A stretch of 64,000 nucleotides of DNA from Alphaproteobacteria bacterium. GTDB lineage: Bacteria > Pseudomonadota > Alphaproteobacteria > Rickettsiales > JADKJE01. Position 1 is the stretch's first letter, and the number at the start of each line of letters is the position of its first letter. The notes under the pieces are model-generated. The model made no database searches. It worked only from the letters and a program-made list of their open reading frames with translations, and had not been told where the DNA came from. Shown here piece after piece: positions 45,601-53,808 of the stretch. The stretch is from assembly GCA_016722515.1 (NCBI GenBank), contig JADKJE010000003.1, forward strand, positions 310,001-374,000, written 5' to 3'. Position numbers and translations under genes: made by a program.

Positions 45601-45942
45601 TGGTGAAGCTTGCGTCACCTCAACAAAGACACTCTCTTCACTCTCAACACCTGGAAAGCCTGGTATATAACTTTGTCCCTGTGTCCCATCCCTGGTTGCA
45701 ACTGTCACACCAGTAAAGTTGAATGTACCATCATCATTTTGCAGGGGTGTTTCATTAAGGTAGATTGACTTCATACCGTTAACAAGACCCTCAATTTCAC
45801 CTTCACAAAGTAAGTCTATTACCCGCGCAAAGGCGCGTGAACGCAAAGAGTCAGGAGCTTCTACAGGCGTATGTGAGCTTCCGCCACCGCCTTTTCCGCC
45901 ACCACCCCCGTATCCAATAATGCGTTTTGATTTATCTATCAT
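42697..45942 (-). CDS. Tail tip / host specificity protein (lambda J-like)
   Basis: A 1,081-residue central tail-tip protein. The start (GYGGGGGKGGGGSSHTPVEAPDSLRS) and AFARVIDLLCEGEIEGLVNG are typical of the gpJ family. The N-terminal hub domains run to about residue 600, followed by at least two fibronectin type III-like domains (TNAPDTPTGLEITEYLY and GNVENFSLVSIDNGTAHLTW) and a variable C-terminal region. In lambda this C terminus binds the receptor; here that task may be shared with the two fibre proteins. It overlaps the I-like gene by 4 nt. Confidence 0.92.
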   Translation of the reverse strand: MIDKSKRIIGYGGGGGKGGGGSSHTPVEAPDSLRSRAFARVIDLLCEGEIEGLVNGMKSIYLNETPLQNDDGTFNFTGVTVATRDGTQGQSYIPGFPGVESEESVFVEVTQASPVVRSISNVDVNNVRVTISVPQLTIQDSSNGDINGTTVDIAIDVQADGGGYVEMLTDTISGKTTTKYQRSYLIPLGGDAPWDVRVRRITDDSEEVVLNNKTYWDTYTEIIDAKLRYPNSAIVATVIDSQQFNQVPQRSYHVKMMRIQIPSNYDPETREYTGEWDGEFDIAYSNNPAWCFFDLLTNTRYGLGNFINDAQIDKWTLYTIGRYCDEMVDDGFGGTEPRFTCNLYIQTQEEAYKILQDMASIFRGLLYWSAGVLTAVQDSPQDAVKIFNVTNVKEGMFTYSGSSRKTRHTVAIVSYNDPNNFSKLVPTYVEDPEGIARYGIVETSIIAIGCNSQGQAHRVGKWLLYTERLETETVSFSCGIEAALVRPGQIIKVQDRDRSGERLGGRVMASTATTITADDDVALAGGDTYTLYVMLEDGTMDTRTVSDITDRVITVTEDFTSEPANNAIWVLSSPNIEVQTFRVLAMVETGDGLYEITAVAHNEGKFDLIEQDIALVAPNISTLTNAPDTPTGLEITEYLYDSQNGVVVVVTASWNSVSRATAYEVWYKRDNGNYVILPRTTSTTIDIFDAQPGEYTFKVFALSIIEKRSIAATEVETIYGKLAPPGNVENFSLVSIDNGTAHLTWAQSVDLDVLIGGYVRIRHTPDIDVDATWTNAIDIGPALPGITTNVSLPHVPGTYLAKFVDSSGNVSVTASSVTTTIAQLLVMNVVETITEHPGFTGTKTNCAVQADLGGLVIDSELTIDEMGFVDDWDYVESNGGIAASATYTFPETTDLGDTYTCQLTAHILAEAYNAGDLIDSRLDSIDDWGSFDGDDIDDVNALLYVRTTEDDPGGTPTWSSWRPFFTGQYVARAFQFQLSLTSGDVTHNIVVKELSVTIDMPDRVESGNNITSGAGTYSVNYTNAFWESPAIAILTRNMATGDYFDITSADETGFDIAFKNSAGTLVSRSFDYIAKGYGYKH

Positions 45943-46574
45943 GCAAAATCACTCATTGCTGTATAATCATCCGCCGTAATACCGGCACTAACCACCGCGC
46001 TACCAATAAATAGTTCGCCATACCCAAGTGGTACAGGATGGCCTTGTGCTGTGGTATTAACGGGGCCATTGAAATAATAGGATGGTTTGTTTTCTGGTGC
46101 TTCGGAAGGGCTACCAGCCTTGGGTTGTGGTGCTAGCAATGAGGTAACACCACCTAGCAACAGTGAGGTTCCAAAGCTGAATAACACACTCCCAATGGTT
46201 GGAGACCAGGAACCAAGCGTAAACAAAGCCGTTGTTCCTAAGCCTGGCACAAATATGGCTGTGGCAATCAATGCAGCTCCAAGCACTATTCCAAGGAACC
46301 CGCTTTTTGCTCCCCCAATCACCGGCACAATATCAATACGGCCACGCTCCCCTACGGGGTGATGCATCGTTTCGGGATTAGGTATGATCATTTCATCATT
46401 AATCAATACCTTATACCCAACTTGCTGTTGTTCTGATTCGATTAAATGCCGTTCGAATCTTGGGAAATTGGCGCACAATGCCTTTACCGCTTCCCCCGCA
46501 CTGCGTACAATATAATGATGCACTTCCCCAAATTCACGGGCAAGGTCACCGTGTAACCGTATTGTCCTTTTCAT
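45939..46574 (-). CDS. Tail assembly protein I-like
   Basis: A 211-residue protein with the TAPI opening: TIRLHGDLAREFGEVHHYIVRSAGEAVKALCANFP, then a beta-grasp-like part and hydrophobic glycine-rich segments (LGIVLGAALIATAIFVPGLG). It is required for tail-tip assembly in lambda but is absent from the finished particle. It overlaps K upstream by 29 nt and J downstream by 4 nt. Confidence 0.88.
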   Translation of the reverse strand: MKRTIRLHGDLAREFGEVHHYIVRSAGEAVKALCANFPRFERHLIESEQQQVGYKVLINDEMIIPNPETMHHPVGERGRIDIVPVIGGAKSGFLGIVLGAALIATAIFVPGLGTTALFTLGSWSPTIGSVLFSFGTSLLLGGVTSLLAPQPKAGSPSEAPENKPSYYFNGPVNTTAQGHPVPLGYGELFIGSAVVSAGITADDYTAMSDFA

Positions 46575-47280
46575 CGATTCCCCCGAATCTTAAAATGTCA
46601 GTTGTATGTTTTTTATAGTAGCCGCCGTAAACTTCGCGTGTAGATAGGCGGTTGAATAAATGGTGTAATATCTGGTCATTGCCCAAATAGATTGCCCCGT
46701 GATTAGGCACATTTGATTTAACCTGCATGAGGATCACATCACCTACCTGTAGCCGTTCTGATTCCATTTTATAGAATCCGGCCAGGCCAAAGTTTTGGCG
46801 GTATAAATCTTCTCCTTTTTTCCACCATTCATCCTGGCGTTCAAAATCGGGTAATTCAATTCCCCTTTCCTGGATATACCAATCGCGGATTATGCTGTAA
46901 CAATCCAGTACGCCATGTGTCCATTCACGCCCTACAAGCGGCGCACGGTATCCGGTTGGTTCAAGCGTATACCATGCTTGGTTTGGATACCCAACGATAT
47001 ACCAAGGAAGTTTTGTTTTCTCACATGCAACCATATCTGCTTGACTTGGTTTTGGGCTGGCGTTGGGATGTGAATGCACAACAGCTTTAATGTTACCCAT
47101 GCAACTTGCCATTAGGTAATCTTTCGGATCGAGAATGAATTGATGGTCATTATCAGCATTATTCCGGCACGCATAATATTTAAACACACCGGCATTTTCG
47201 ACAATTAGGCCGCAACATTCACTTGGGTATACATTCTTTGCGTGTTCAATTATTTTGGCTTTCAATTCTTCATTTAACAT
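46546..47280 (-). CDS. Tail assembly protein K-like (JAB/MPN plus NlpC/P60)
   Basis: A two-domain peptidase of 244 residues. The N-terminal JAB/MPN domain has SECCGLIV near residue 20 and the metal-binding HSHPNASPKPSQAD near 70 (H-x-H-x7-S-x2-D). The C-terminal NlpC/P60 domain has the nucleophile in VLDCYSII near 130 and its His in NHGAIYLG near 195. In lambda gpK the domains act in tail-tip assembly and possibly in peptidoglycan digestion at entry. Both active sites look intact. Confidence 0.92.
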   Translation of the reverse strand: MLNEELKAKIIEHAKNVYPSECCGLIVENAGVFKYYACRNNADNDHQFILDPKDYLMASCMGNIKAVVHSHPNASPKPSQADMVACEKTKLPWYIVGYPNQAWYTLEPTGYRAPLVGREWTHGVLDCYSIIRDWYIQERGIELPDFERQDEWWKKGEDLYRQNFGLAGFYKMESERLQVGDVILMQVKSNVPNHGAIYLGNDQILHHLFNRLSTREVYGGYYKKHTTDILRFGGIDEKDNTVTR

Positions 47281-47282
47281 TA

Positions 47283-47990
47283 TTATCCCTCAATTAACCC
47301 CGCGCCTGGGAAACCGCCAAATGGCAATTCACTGGTTGCCCCAAACCTCAATTTACATGAGTTAAGACGCTTACCACACACATCAAGACTTGAATCTGTT
47401 GTTGATGAATCATCCACTTTAAAATAATCAGTACCCACATACCCACATTCCCCACCTCGATAAAGGAACGGACAAAGTCCTTGAATAATCTGGCGGCGCG
47501 GCAATTTTATACCCGTCACATCAAATGCACTGGTTAATTCGAATTCGCAGACCAGCTTGTTTTCAGTTACCTTCCGATCAATGTAAAAAATGTCGTCTGG
47601 AAATTCTGCCGTATCGTCTGCATCTGGATTTACTCCGCCATCAAAATTTACAGCGTCAAGGTATCTTGCCAACGTACGTTTCCTGGTTACCTTACCTCCC
47701 ACCATGTCATCATGAGCCAATATTAAGGCGGTGATGGTTCCCATGGCGTTAGCTAGGCTGATCTTTGGGCGCGGCAATTGTCCATTGGTACTATAGTCAA
47801 AGCCGCTTGCAGTACAAGGCCAAGCTGAATAAGTTTCACCTTGCCACACAAGGGCTTCACTCAATCCATTTGATCCGGCATGAAATCGGTAAATCGTTCC
47901 GCCAAGCTCGGTTAAATCCACCTCAAACATTTCCATTACGGCGGACGGCGCAAGCTTTTGAATTTCACTGGTGATTAATGTGCTGGTCAT
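47283..47990 (-). CDS. Minor tail protein L-like
   Basis: A 235-residue tail-tip protein of the lambda gpL family. The N-terminal two thirds are beta-rich (FEVDLTELGGTIYRFHAG). The C-terminal part keeps four cysteines (GLCPFLY, GECGYVG, DVCGKRLNSCKLRFG), which bind an iron-sulfur cluster in lambda gpL. It overlaps the M-like gene by 4 nt and ends 2 nt before K. Confidence 0.9.
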   Translation of the reverse strand: MTSTLITSEIQKLAPSAVMEMFEVDLTELGGTIYRFHAGSNGLSEALVWQGETYSAWPCTASGFDYSTNGQLPRPKISLANAMGTITALILAHDDMVGGKVTRKRTLARYLDAVNFDGGVNPDADDTAEFPDDIFYIDRKVTENKLVCEFELTSAFDVTGIKLPRRQIIQGLCPFLYRGGECGYVGTDYFKVDDSSTTDSSLDVCGKRLNSCKLRFGATSELPFGGFPGAGLIEG

Positions 47991-48322
47991 GCTTCAAACA
48001 CCTGCTCAAAGGTTGCTGAAATACTGATTAGGTTGCCTATGACATAACTTTTTGACCAGTTACGGCATACAAACTTACCAGCACTGCCACCTGGTGGTGT
48101 CCAGTCAAAACTTTCAATACTGCCCCGCGCCGCTAGGAAGTCATCAATGGCATTTCCATCCGTTTCACTCCAATTAGTAAAATTCAAATCCCATATTTCA
48201 GGGTTGGTATTGATACCATCCGATTGTCGCTGTTCGTATCCATCCCCAAACCTAACGGATTTTGTACGAGGTTCACGGCGTGCTGTTGCACCATAATCCG
48301 GTGCATAAGTAAACGTTGGCAT
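47987..48322 (-). CDS. Minor tail protein M-like
   Basis: A 111-residue distal-tail protein of the gpM family: SVRFGDGYEQRQSDGINTNPEIW near residue 22, then WSETDGNAIDDFLAARGSIESFDWTPP. It forms the ring joining the tail tube and tip in lambda-like tails. It lies 11 nt after the tape-measure gene and overlaps L. Confidence 0.9.
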   Translation of the reverse strand: MPTFTYAPDYGATARREPRTKSVRFGDGYEQRQSDGINTNPEIWDLNFTNWSETDGNAIDDFLAARGSIESFDWTPPGGSAGKFVCRNWSKSYVIGNLISISATFEQVFEA

Positions 48323-48332
48323 TTATTCCCCC

Positions 48333-50567
48333 TTATGCCTGTGAAGTTGAACGATTCAACAATCCCCCTGGTAACATTTCTTTCAGGATCATTGATTTAA
48401 CAAGGGCTGCCAGAGATTTTCCCAATTCCGCGCCATCCTTATTGTTTCCTCGTGTTGATTCCTGACCTTGGCCGGTATTATTAATCGTTAGATTAACCAT
48501 CACATCACCTGTTTGGCCTTGGCCTTTTAAGGTAACGGGTATGGTGCGGCCATCCGGTAATGGTACATAGGCTTCTGGCGTGCTTCCTTCACCAAAGATT
48601 GCCATTTGCGGATTGTTTGCTACGCCGCCACGCGAATATGCACGCAACGGGATTGAGCCGGCGGATGTCATCACACCACCATTAGCATGTAGCCATGGCA
48701 TGGCTGAACCAAGGTCATGCTGTGGGCTAAATATGCTACTAAATGCACTTCTAAAACCGCCAATAGCACTCACAAGAGATTGTTGCACTTGTATCCTGAT
48801 TAAATCCGCAATGATACTTCGCGCCATATCCTTGAAGTTCAGCTTTCCAGTCATGGCAAAGTTAACAAGCGCATCTTCCATGCCCTTAAAGGCGGTGGTG
48901 AACAAATTCTTTGCTCCCAACGCAGCATTCTTAGCACTTTCCATATAATCATTAAAGGCTTGGGCTGCTCCGGCTTGAAAAGTGCGTTGCTGTTCGTAAT
49001 TCAACTGCATTAAGGCCAGACGTTGATTTTTAATCTGTTCTGTGGCCGCCTTCAATTCTGCCGCCCCTTCCTTAGTCATATCTTTACTTTTCGTTTGATA
49101 CTCCAAGTCTATACGACGTGCTTCTTTGAGTTTATCCACTTCGATGGTCGACATTCCAATATAGGTAATTTCATCCTGCATTAACTGGATGGATTGATTT
49201 TCTTTCATCAAATAGTCGTCAAGGTCTTTACTTTCTTTGGCACGCGCCCTTTTGGTCAATGCCGCTGTAAGTGCGCTAGATAATTCATTGTATGCCTTCG
49301 TGCCTTTATTAATACCTGACGCTTCCAGGTCGGCAAGATTCACTGATATTTCACGCTCCAGATTAGAAAGCTTCATGGCAGCGGCTTCCGCGTTGATCTT
49401 CGCTATTTTATCGCGCCATTTATCTACCCCGTCATTTTCTCCAATTCCGCCACCACTTCCCCCTGTCTTTTTTGGCTCAACCTCATTAAATTTAGGGTCA
49501 GTCATGCCAAATAATCGTCCTGTCATGCTTCCTGACTCTTTCGAAAATAGGGAAGTTGCCCCAGAAACAAAATCATTCCCAACACCAGCAAGGCGTTTTC
49601 CACCCCTCTTCAAGGCGGCAGCTACAGTATCTTTAGTAAAGATGGCCGTACCAGCTTCAATCAGTGTATTTATGCCTGTGGTCAATGCCCTTACAGACTG
49701 AACAATGCCCATGACACCCAAAGCAACATAACGTGCTACTTCTCCAACAGCCACCAATCCATCGCGGAATAATTCTGTTAACCCATAACCATCACCAGTG
49801 GATTTACCCAATTCCTTAAATCCAATCATCATGGCGTTAAAACTTGGTAGGATTCCTTCCAGAATTTGGGAAGTCACCTGCATAAAGCTCCCTTTTAATA
49901 CCGTCATGGAATCACCGGCTTGATCTGCGAGCTTGATGAAATTTCCACTAAAGGCATAATTCATTTTCTCAATGGCTTCCGGCCCCTGGTTTAGGAAGGG
50001 GATCATATCCGCGCCATTTTTACCAAACAGCTTTACAGCAATGGCGGTTTTATATGCGCCATCTTCCATATTGTGAAATTTCTTTGCTACCTCAAGGATT
50101 AATTTATCACTGTCACGCAACGCACCATTTGCATCATAAATATTGATGCCTAATGCGCCAAATGCTTTTGCTGCACCACTCCTGACATTTGATTCCGCAT
50201 CAACCAGGTTAATATTAAATTTCTTAATGGATTGAGCAAGTGTATCAACAGTAACTCCAGCCGTACCGGCTGAGGTTGACCATGCACTTAAGGTAGTAGC
50301 GGATACACCAACTTTTTGGGCAAGGTCATTAAATTCATCGGCAAGGGCAATGGTTTCAAAGGCAAGGTCTTTGACCATTTCAATACCTTTGAAGGCAACG
50401 AAACCAGTTAGAAATACTTTTGAAGCCTTGCCAAGCAATGCAAAACCACGGCTCGCATTTTCGCTTTGCGTAGATATGGATTTGATTTCTTTCTGTAATT
50501 CCTTAACGGAATCCATGCCTGTAACACTGGCAATGATCTTAAAACTGGATTCTAAATTAACAGCCAT
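48333..50567 (-). CDS. Tail tape measure protein
   Basis: A 744-residue protein, shorter than lambda gpH (853), predicting a somewhat shorter tail. The N-terminal region is helical (ELQKEIKSISTQSENASRGFALLGKAS), hydrophobic segments lie near residues 270-300 (VARYVALGVMGIVQSV), a coiled coil spans 380-530, and the C-terminal GLLNRSTSQ block follows MAIFGEGSTPEAYVPLPDGR, a motif typical of lambda-type tape measures. It fixes tail length and takes part in DNA ejection. Its ATG overlaps the stop of the G-T fusion as TAATG. Confidence 0.92.
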   Translation of the reverse strand: MAVNLESSFKIIASVTGMDSVKELQKEIKSISTQSENASRGFALLGKASKVFLTGFVAFKGIEMVKDLAFETIALADEFNDLAQKVGVSATTLSAWSTSAGTAGVTVDTLAQSIKKFNINLVDAESNVRSGAAKAFGALGINIYDANGALRDSDKLILEVAKKFHNMEDGAYKTAIAVKLFGKNGADMIPFLNQGPEAIEKMNYAFSGNFIKLADQAGDSMTVLKGSFMQVTSQILEGILPSFNAMMIGFKELGKSTGDGYGLTELFRDGLVAVGEVARYVALGVMGIVQSVRALTTGINTLIEAGTAIFTKDTVAAALKRGGKRLAGVGNDFVSGATSLFSKESGSMTGRLFGMTDPKFNEVEPKKTGGSGGGIGENDGVDKWRDKIAKINAEAAAMKLSNLEREISVNLADLEASGINKGTKAYNELSSALTAALTKRARAKESKDLDDYLMKENQSIQLMQDEITYIGMSTIEVDKLKEARRIDLEYQTKSKDMTKEGAAELKAATEQIKNQRLALMQLNYEQQRTFQAGAAQAFNDYMESAKNAALGAKNLFTTAFKGMEDALVNFAMTGKLNFKDMARSIIADLIRIQVQQSLVSAIGGFRSAFSSIFSPQHDLGSAMPWLHANGGVMTSAGSIPLRAYSRGGVANNPQMAIFGEGSTPEAYVPLPDGRTIPVTLKGQGQTGDVMVNLTINNTGQGQESTRGNNKDGAELGKSLAALVKSMILKEMLPGGLLNRSTSQA

Positions 50568-51252
50568 TAAGTGTCCCCTGCGCTTTTGTTAAGCACACTT
50601 AATGCGGCCTGCTCCATTATGAGCAAATCTTCAAACACACCCCTTTTATCATTTATATCATAAAGCTTCATGGTTTCAAAGACCGCTGTATAATCCAAAC
50701 CTATAAAACCACCAAAAGATGTTCTCCATTGTGTTTGGATGCGCAAAAACATTTTCACGGCTTCTTCATTTTCTGGCAGAATTTCAAATTCATTTTGGAC
50801 TAATTTTAATCTGGCCGCTTCGATTACATCAGCGGGTGCACCAAATGCTTGAAGGTCACTGATTGTTGTATCAATCGTTTGACCTTCACCCGCCCACCGT
50901 TTAGCGGCCTCTATCAGTTTTTTCTTTTTGCACCATTCAGGCTTTCTAAAAAAGCAAGGACAATTGCGCTTGCACAGCCGGTTACATCAAGCAATTTTTC
51001 AAGGTTTTCATCACTAAATGGTATTTCACTTGTACCATCGAATACACCATTCCAACCGACAAGTGCTAACCTAGCTATATCCAAATCATTGACTTGACCG
51101 GCTTCAATCTTGCCTGTTATATCAATGATTTCTGTTTGGCTGATCCGGCGAAACACTGCATTAAATGATTGTTCTTCATATTTTCCACCGTCAATTGCAC
51201 TTTTAATTATCACTGGCCATGTATACGTGCCAGAATTATTCAACTTAAACAT
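50567..51252 (-). CDS. G-T fusion chaperone made by -1 frameshifting
   Basis: Slipping back one base on A AAA AAC (50917-50923) bypasses the TGA and continues as RKKLIEAAKRWAGEGQT for about 115 codons to TAA at 50567, with no intervening stop. The T part contains FGGFIGLDYTAVFETMKLYDI, a tail-chaperone segment seen in lambda-like phages. An ATG-initiated fragment 50567-50758 alone would be only its C-terminal end. In lambda a small fraction of ribosomes make gpGT, and the ratio matters for tail assembly. Confidence 0.85.
50914..51252 (-). CDS. Tail assembly chaperone G-like
   Basis: A 112-residue protein in the position of lambda gpG, between the tail tube and tape measure. It has a beta-rich start (FKLNNSGTYTWPVII) and a helical end (LEKLLDVTGCASAIVLAFLESLNGAKRKN). 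It ends at TGA 50914 directly after A AAA AAC, a classic -1 slippery heptamer at 50917-50923. It coats the tape measure during tail assembly together with the frameshifted G-T form. Confidence 0.85.
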   Translation of the reverse strand: MFKLNNSGTYTWPVIIKSAIDGGKYEEQSFNAVFRRISQTEIIDITGKIEAGQVNDLDIARLALVGWNGVFDGTSEIPFSDENLEKLLDVTGCASAIVLAFLESLNGAKRKN

Positions 51253-51263
51253 TTAACCCCCCA

Positions 51264-52196
51264 TTATATTATTGTAATCTTAAAGTCATCATTTCCAGTA
51301 TTTGGTATAGGTTGGAATGGAATTGACAACATATTTACCCCGTTACTGTCTTGATATTCAGGGTTTCCAATATCAACAATTGAACAATCAACCTTGACTT
51401 TATATCCACTCGTTACACCATGGGTGATTGTTAATGCACCTGTCGTACCTGCCTGGGAAATTGCAAAGAAATCTTTGGTTCCAATTGCTGGTGATTCAAT
51501 CAGTAACTGACCACTCGGTTTTCTATCCGTCAATTGCACATACTCATTACCACCAATGCGTGATATGAAATCCAATTGATTATTTAGGTTAAGATTAAAC
51601 GATTGAAGTACACCAGAGTATGAATAGAAGCTAAATGCTGTGGTGTTGGTATTGTTCGCCACAATAGGGTCTTTAAAGCCTGTATAAGTACATGACGGTG
51701 CGGAAGCAGCAATAGGGGCTACATATATGCCAACAAAACGGAATTTAAATTTAGGTATCTGGTTAGCCTCAATCATTAACTCAACGTTGCCACGACAACC
51801 ATTCAGTTCATGAAGCGTTCCATCCATATTATGATAAATAGTTACGCTTTCAAAACTTGAACTTATAGGGTCATACTCAACTTTTGTACTTGCTGTAATT
51901 GTTTCAGCAAGGCCACATGCACGCAGTAATGGCCCATATCCTGGTGCAGTTCCTAGTGCACCAGAGCCTTGCATTTCAACTTCAAACTCTATTTCAACGT
52001 GAGTATTCGCATTTAGTTGTGAATAGTTTGCAAGATAACCCATTATTAATTCACGACTAACCTGCTCTGCCATCAATGGCCTAATGGTCATATTACTTAC
52101 CAAAATGGCATTAGAACCGCCGGTTGGCGTAGGATCAGTACCATATGACGATTCAATTTTAGCGAGTATAGTTTGCTTTCTGGTTAGCTGTACCAT
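51264..52196 (-). CDS. Major tail tube protein
   Basis: A 310-residue protein starting at ATG 52196 (MVQLTRKQTILAKIESSYGTDPTPTG), which has GGGAG 9 nt upstream; an in-frame TTG at 52214 is less likely. The opening and FEVEMQGSGALGTAPGYGPLLRACGL near residue 85 are typical of siphovirus tail tube proteins. The body is beta-rich. It polymerises into the tail tube around the tape measure. Place in the operon corresponds to lambda V. Confidence 0.85.
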   Translation of the reverse strand: MVQLTRKQTILAKIESSYGTDPTPTGGSNAILVSNMTIRPLMAEQVSRELIMGYLANYSQLNANTHVEIEFEVEMQGSGALGTAPGYGPLLRACGLAETITASTKVEYDPISSSFESVTIYHNMDGTLHELNGCRGNVELMIEANQIPKFKFRFVGIYVAPIAASAPSCTYTGFKDPIVANNTNTTAFSFYSYSGVLQSFNLNLNNQLDFISRIGGNEYVQLTDRKPSGQLLIESPAIGTKDFFAISQAGTTGALTITHGVTSGYKVKVDCSIVDIGNPEYQDSNGVNMLSIPFQPIPNTGNDDFKITII

Positions 52197-52392
52197 GGTA
52201 TTTATCTCCCTCAATTTTTTCTTGCTTCTCCGGCAATCCCTTTGCAGTTAATTCCCGTTTATCTTTCTTGGCCTTATTCAGAAAATCAGCTACATCTTGT
52301 GGCGATCTTGTGCGCTCCACTAACACCCTAACACCATCTTGTATGATGTAACTGCCCCCATGCCCTAAATTCTCATCATTGACTAAGGTCAT
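52159..52392 (-). CDS. Small conserved phage protein before the tail tube gene
   Basis: A 77-residue protein with a Gly-rich GHGGSYIIQDGVRVLVERTRS near residue 10 and a charged lysine-rich C terminus. Small proteins with the H-GGSYV...LVERT pattern recur beside tail tube genes of alphaproteobacterial phages; their role is not known to me. It overlaps the terminator-type gene upstream and the tail tube start downstream. Confidence 0.6.
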   Translation of the reverse strand: MTLVNDENLGHGGSYIIQDGVRVLVERTRSPQDVADFLNKAKKDKRELTAKGLPEKQEKIEGDKYHGTANQKANYTR

Positions 52393-52798
52393 TTAGTACC
52401 GTCCTATACTTGATGTTATAATCACACATCACCAATCCCATAGGCTGGTCACCATCAAGGAAATCGTACTGTACCGTCATTGCTTGTACGTCCTGGCATA
52501 GACCACCTAACGTTAAATCAGCGGATATCTTGCTATGCAAACTCAATATTGTTGCATCGGCTTGCTGGTCTGGTATGTCTCCACGTGCAATCACTGTTAT
52601 TCGCACAAGTAATGCCCACTCATAATTGTTAAGGGTTATTTGCTGTGCAATATCTTGCACTGGTTCAATTAAAATTGCAGGGGTTTCGGCACGAGTGAAG
52701 GCTTCTGTGCGACTGCGATAAATACGAGCTGATACGCCGGTTGTGCCAGCCAACACCGTTGCTATTGCAGCCAATATTGATTCCCTCTTAGTCGTCAT
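52376..52798 (-). CDS. Tail terminator / completion protein
   Basis: A 140-residue alpha/beta protein (ESILAAIATVLAGTTGVSARIYRSR, then PAILIEPVQDIAQQ and VRITVIARGDIPDQQADA) with the pattern of lambda gpU-like tail terminators, which cap the tube and join it to the head. Assigned by pattern and by its place just before the tail tube gene. Its ends overlap or abut neighbours within 3-17 nt. Confidence 0.7.
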   Translation of the reverse strand: MTTKRESILAAIATVLAGTTGVSARIYRSRTEAFTRAETPAILIEPVQDIAQQITLNNYEWALLVRITVIARGDIPDQQADATILSLHSKISADLTLGGLCQDVQAMTVQYDFLDGDQPMGLVMCDYNIKYRTVLNDLSQ

Positions 52799-52800
52799 CC

Positions 52801-53079
52801 CTATACCTTCGACAACATAGCCATACTGATATAGCCGTCATCTTCTTTAATCACCTGCCGTACAACGTATGATTCACCATTTACCGTAATGCTGCTATTG
52901 TATACCAGACCAGGGAATAGGGCAGTTTTGAACCTAATCATATATTCAGTGCTCAAAACTGTATCACCCATCCTAACTTGATCTGGCGTATCCAATATTA
53001 CCTTGCCTGTATACGCGCCAAACGTTGCGTCAACTCCGAAATCTATAAAATAATTTGAGATATCTTCGTTGAAACTCAT
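52801..53079 (-). CDS. Head-tail joining protein (FII-like)
   Basis: A 92-residue beta-rich protein (DATFGAYTGKVILDTPDQ, FKTALFPGL, ITVNGESYVVRQVIKEDDG) matching the small head-tail connector family of lambda gpFII. It would form the ring below the portal to which the tail attaches. The order between capsid-side genes and the tail terminator supports this. Confidence 0.72.
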   Translation of the reverse strand: MSFNEDISNYFIDFGVDATFGAYTGKVILDTPDQVRMGDTVLSTEYMIRFKTALFPGLVYNSSITVNGESYVVRQVIKEDDGYISMAMLSKV

Positions 53080-53086
53080 GGCTTAC

Positions 53087-53479
53087 CTATGCAGGATATT
53101 TTTGTGTGGCCGTAGCAATAATACTCAAATCATATTCTGGTGAATTAGTGCCACCAATATCACCATCAACCCTTATGTATTCTTTCAAATTATCCTTATT
53201 CAAGGATATGCTTTGAGTACTAGAACCAGTGGTTAATCCGGTAAATGCACCACCAGTAATATCCGTCCACGTTGAATTGTCGCTACTCTCTTGCAGCTTC
53301 AATGCTAAAGTTGGGTTTGTTCCAGCGCGGTTGATCGCATCTAAAGTAATGGTCATTTCACCTTCAAGATATTTGGTTTGAAGGTTCACACCAGTACTAT
53401 CAAAATCTGCTGTTTTGGTTGCAAGGGCTAAAATCGCAAAGATCGTTCTAGAATCCCCCATGTTGACTGCGTATGGCAT
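53087..53479 (-). CDS. Hypothetical virion protein, 130 residues
   Basis: A beta-sandwich-like protein with alternating polar and hydrophobic residues (GEMTITLDAINRAGTNPTLALKLQES, TDITGGAFTGL, EYIRVDGDIGGT). Located between the capsid-side gene and the head-tail joiner; similar proteins in other phages are capsid decoration or head-completion proteins. I do not recognise a specific family. Confidence 0.6.
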   Translation of the reverse strand: MPYAVNMGDSRTIFAILALATKTADFDSTGVNLQTKYLEGEMTITLDAINRAGTNPTLALKLQESSDNSTWTDITGGAFTGLTTGSSTQSISLNKDNLKEYIRVDGDIGGTNSPEYDLSIIATATQKYPA

Positions 53480-53481
53480 AG

Positions 53482-53748
53482 CTATTCCCCTTTATTTTTC
53501 TGTGATTTCTGTGATTTCTGTGATTTCTCAACCATCGATTTGTCTTCAGGTTCTTCTTCGATCGTCTCAACCACTGATACGCTCTCGTATTTCTTTGCCT
53601 TATTATAGCAAATCAATACCCTGGCTTCTGATTCCGGCAATTCTAGGATTTCACCTGGTTTAACAAGTCTGCCTTTTGCCATGGTTTGTTTGATTATCTC
53701 AACAATCATGGTTTTGTTTTTTGGCTGTTCATACATTTCTATTGGCAT
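53482..53748 (-). CDS. Small protein downstream of capsid gene with KSQ repeats
   Basis: Start chosen at ATG 53748, which has AGGGA 6 nt upstream. The 88-residue product has a small N-terminal fold (KGRLVKPGEILELPESEARVLI near residue 25) typical of short proteins following capsid genes, an acidic linker, and a C-terminal (KSQ)3 run produced by a 9-bp tandem DNA repeat at 53503-53530. The repeat could change copy number by slippage. Function unknown; perhaps head completion. Confidence 0.6.
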   Translation of the reverse strand: MPIEMYEQPKNKTMIVEIIKQTMAKGRLVKPGEILELPESEARVLICYNKAKKYESVSVVETIEEEPEDKSMVEKSQKSQKSQKNKGE

Positions 53749-53808
53749 ATATTTCCCTGTTTTATGTAGGTGGGCGTATTTAAACGCCCACCACATAGTC
53801 CCCCACGA

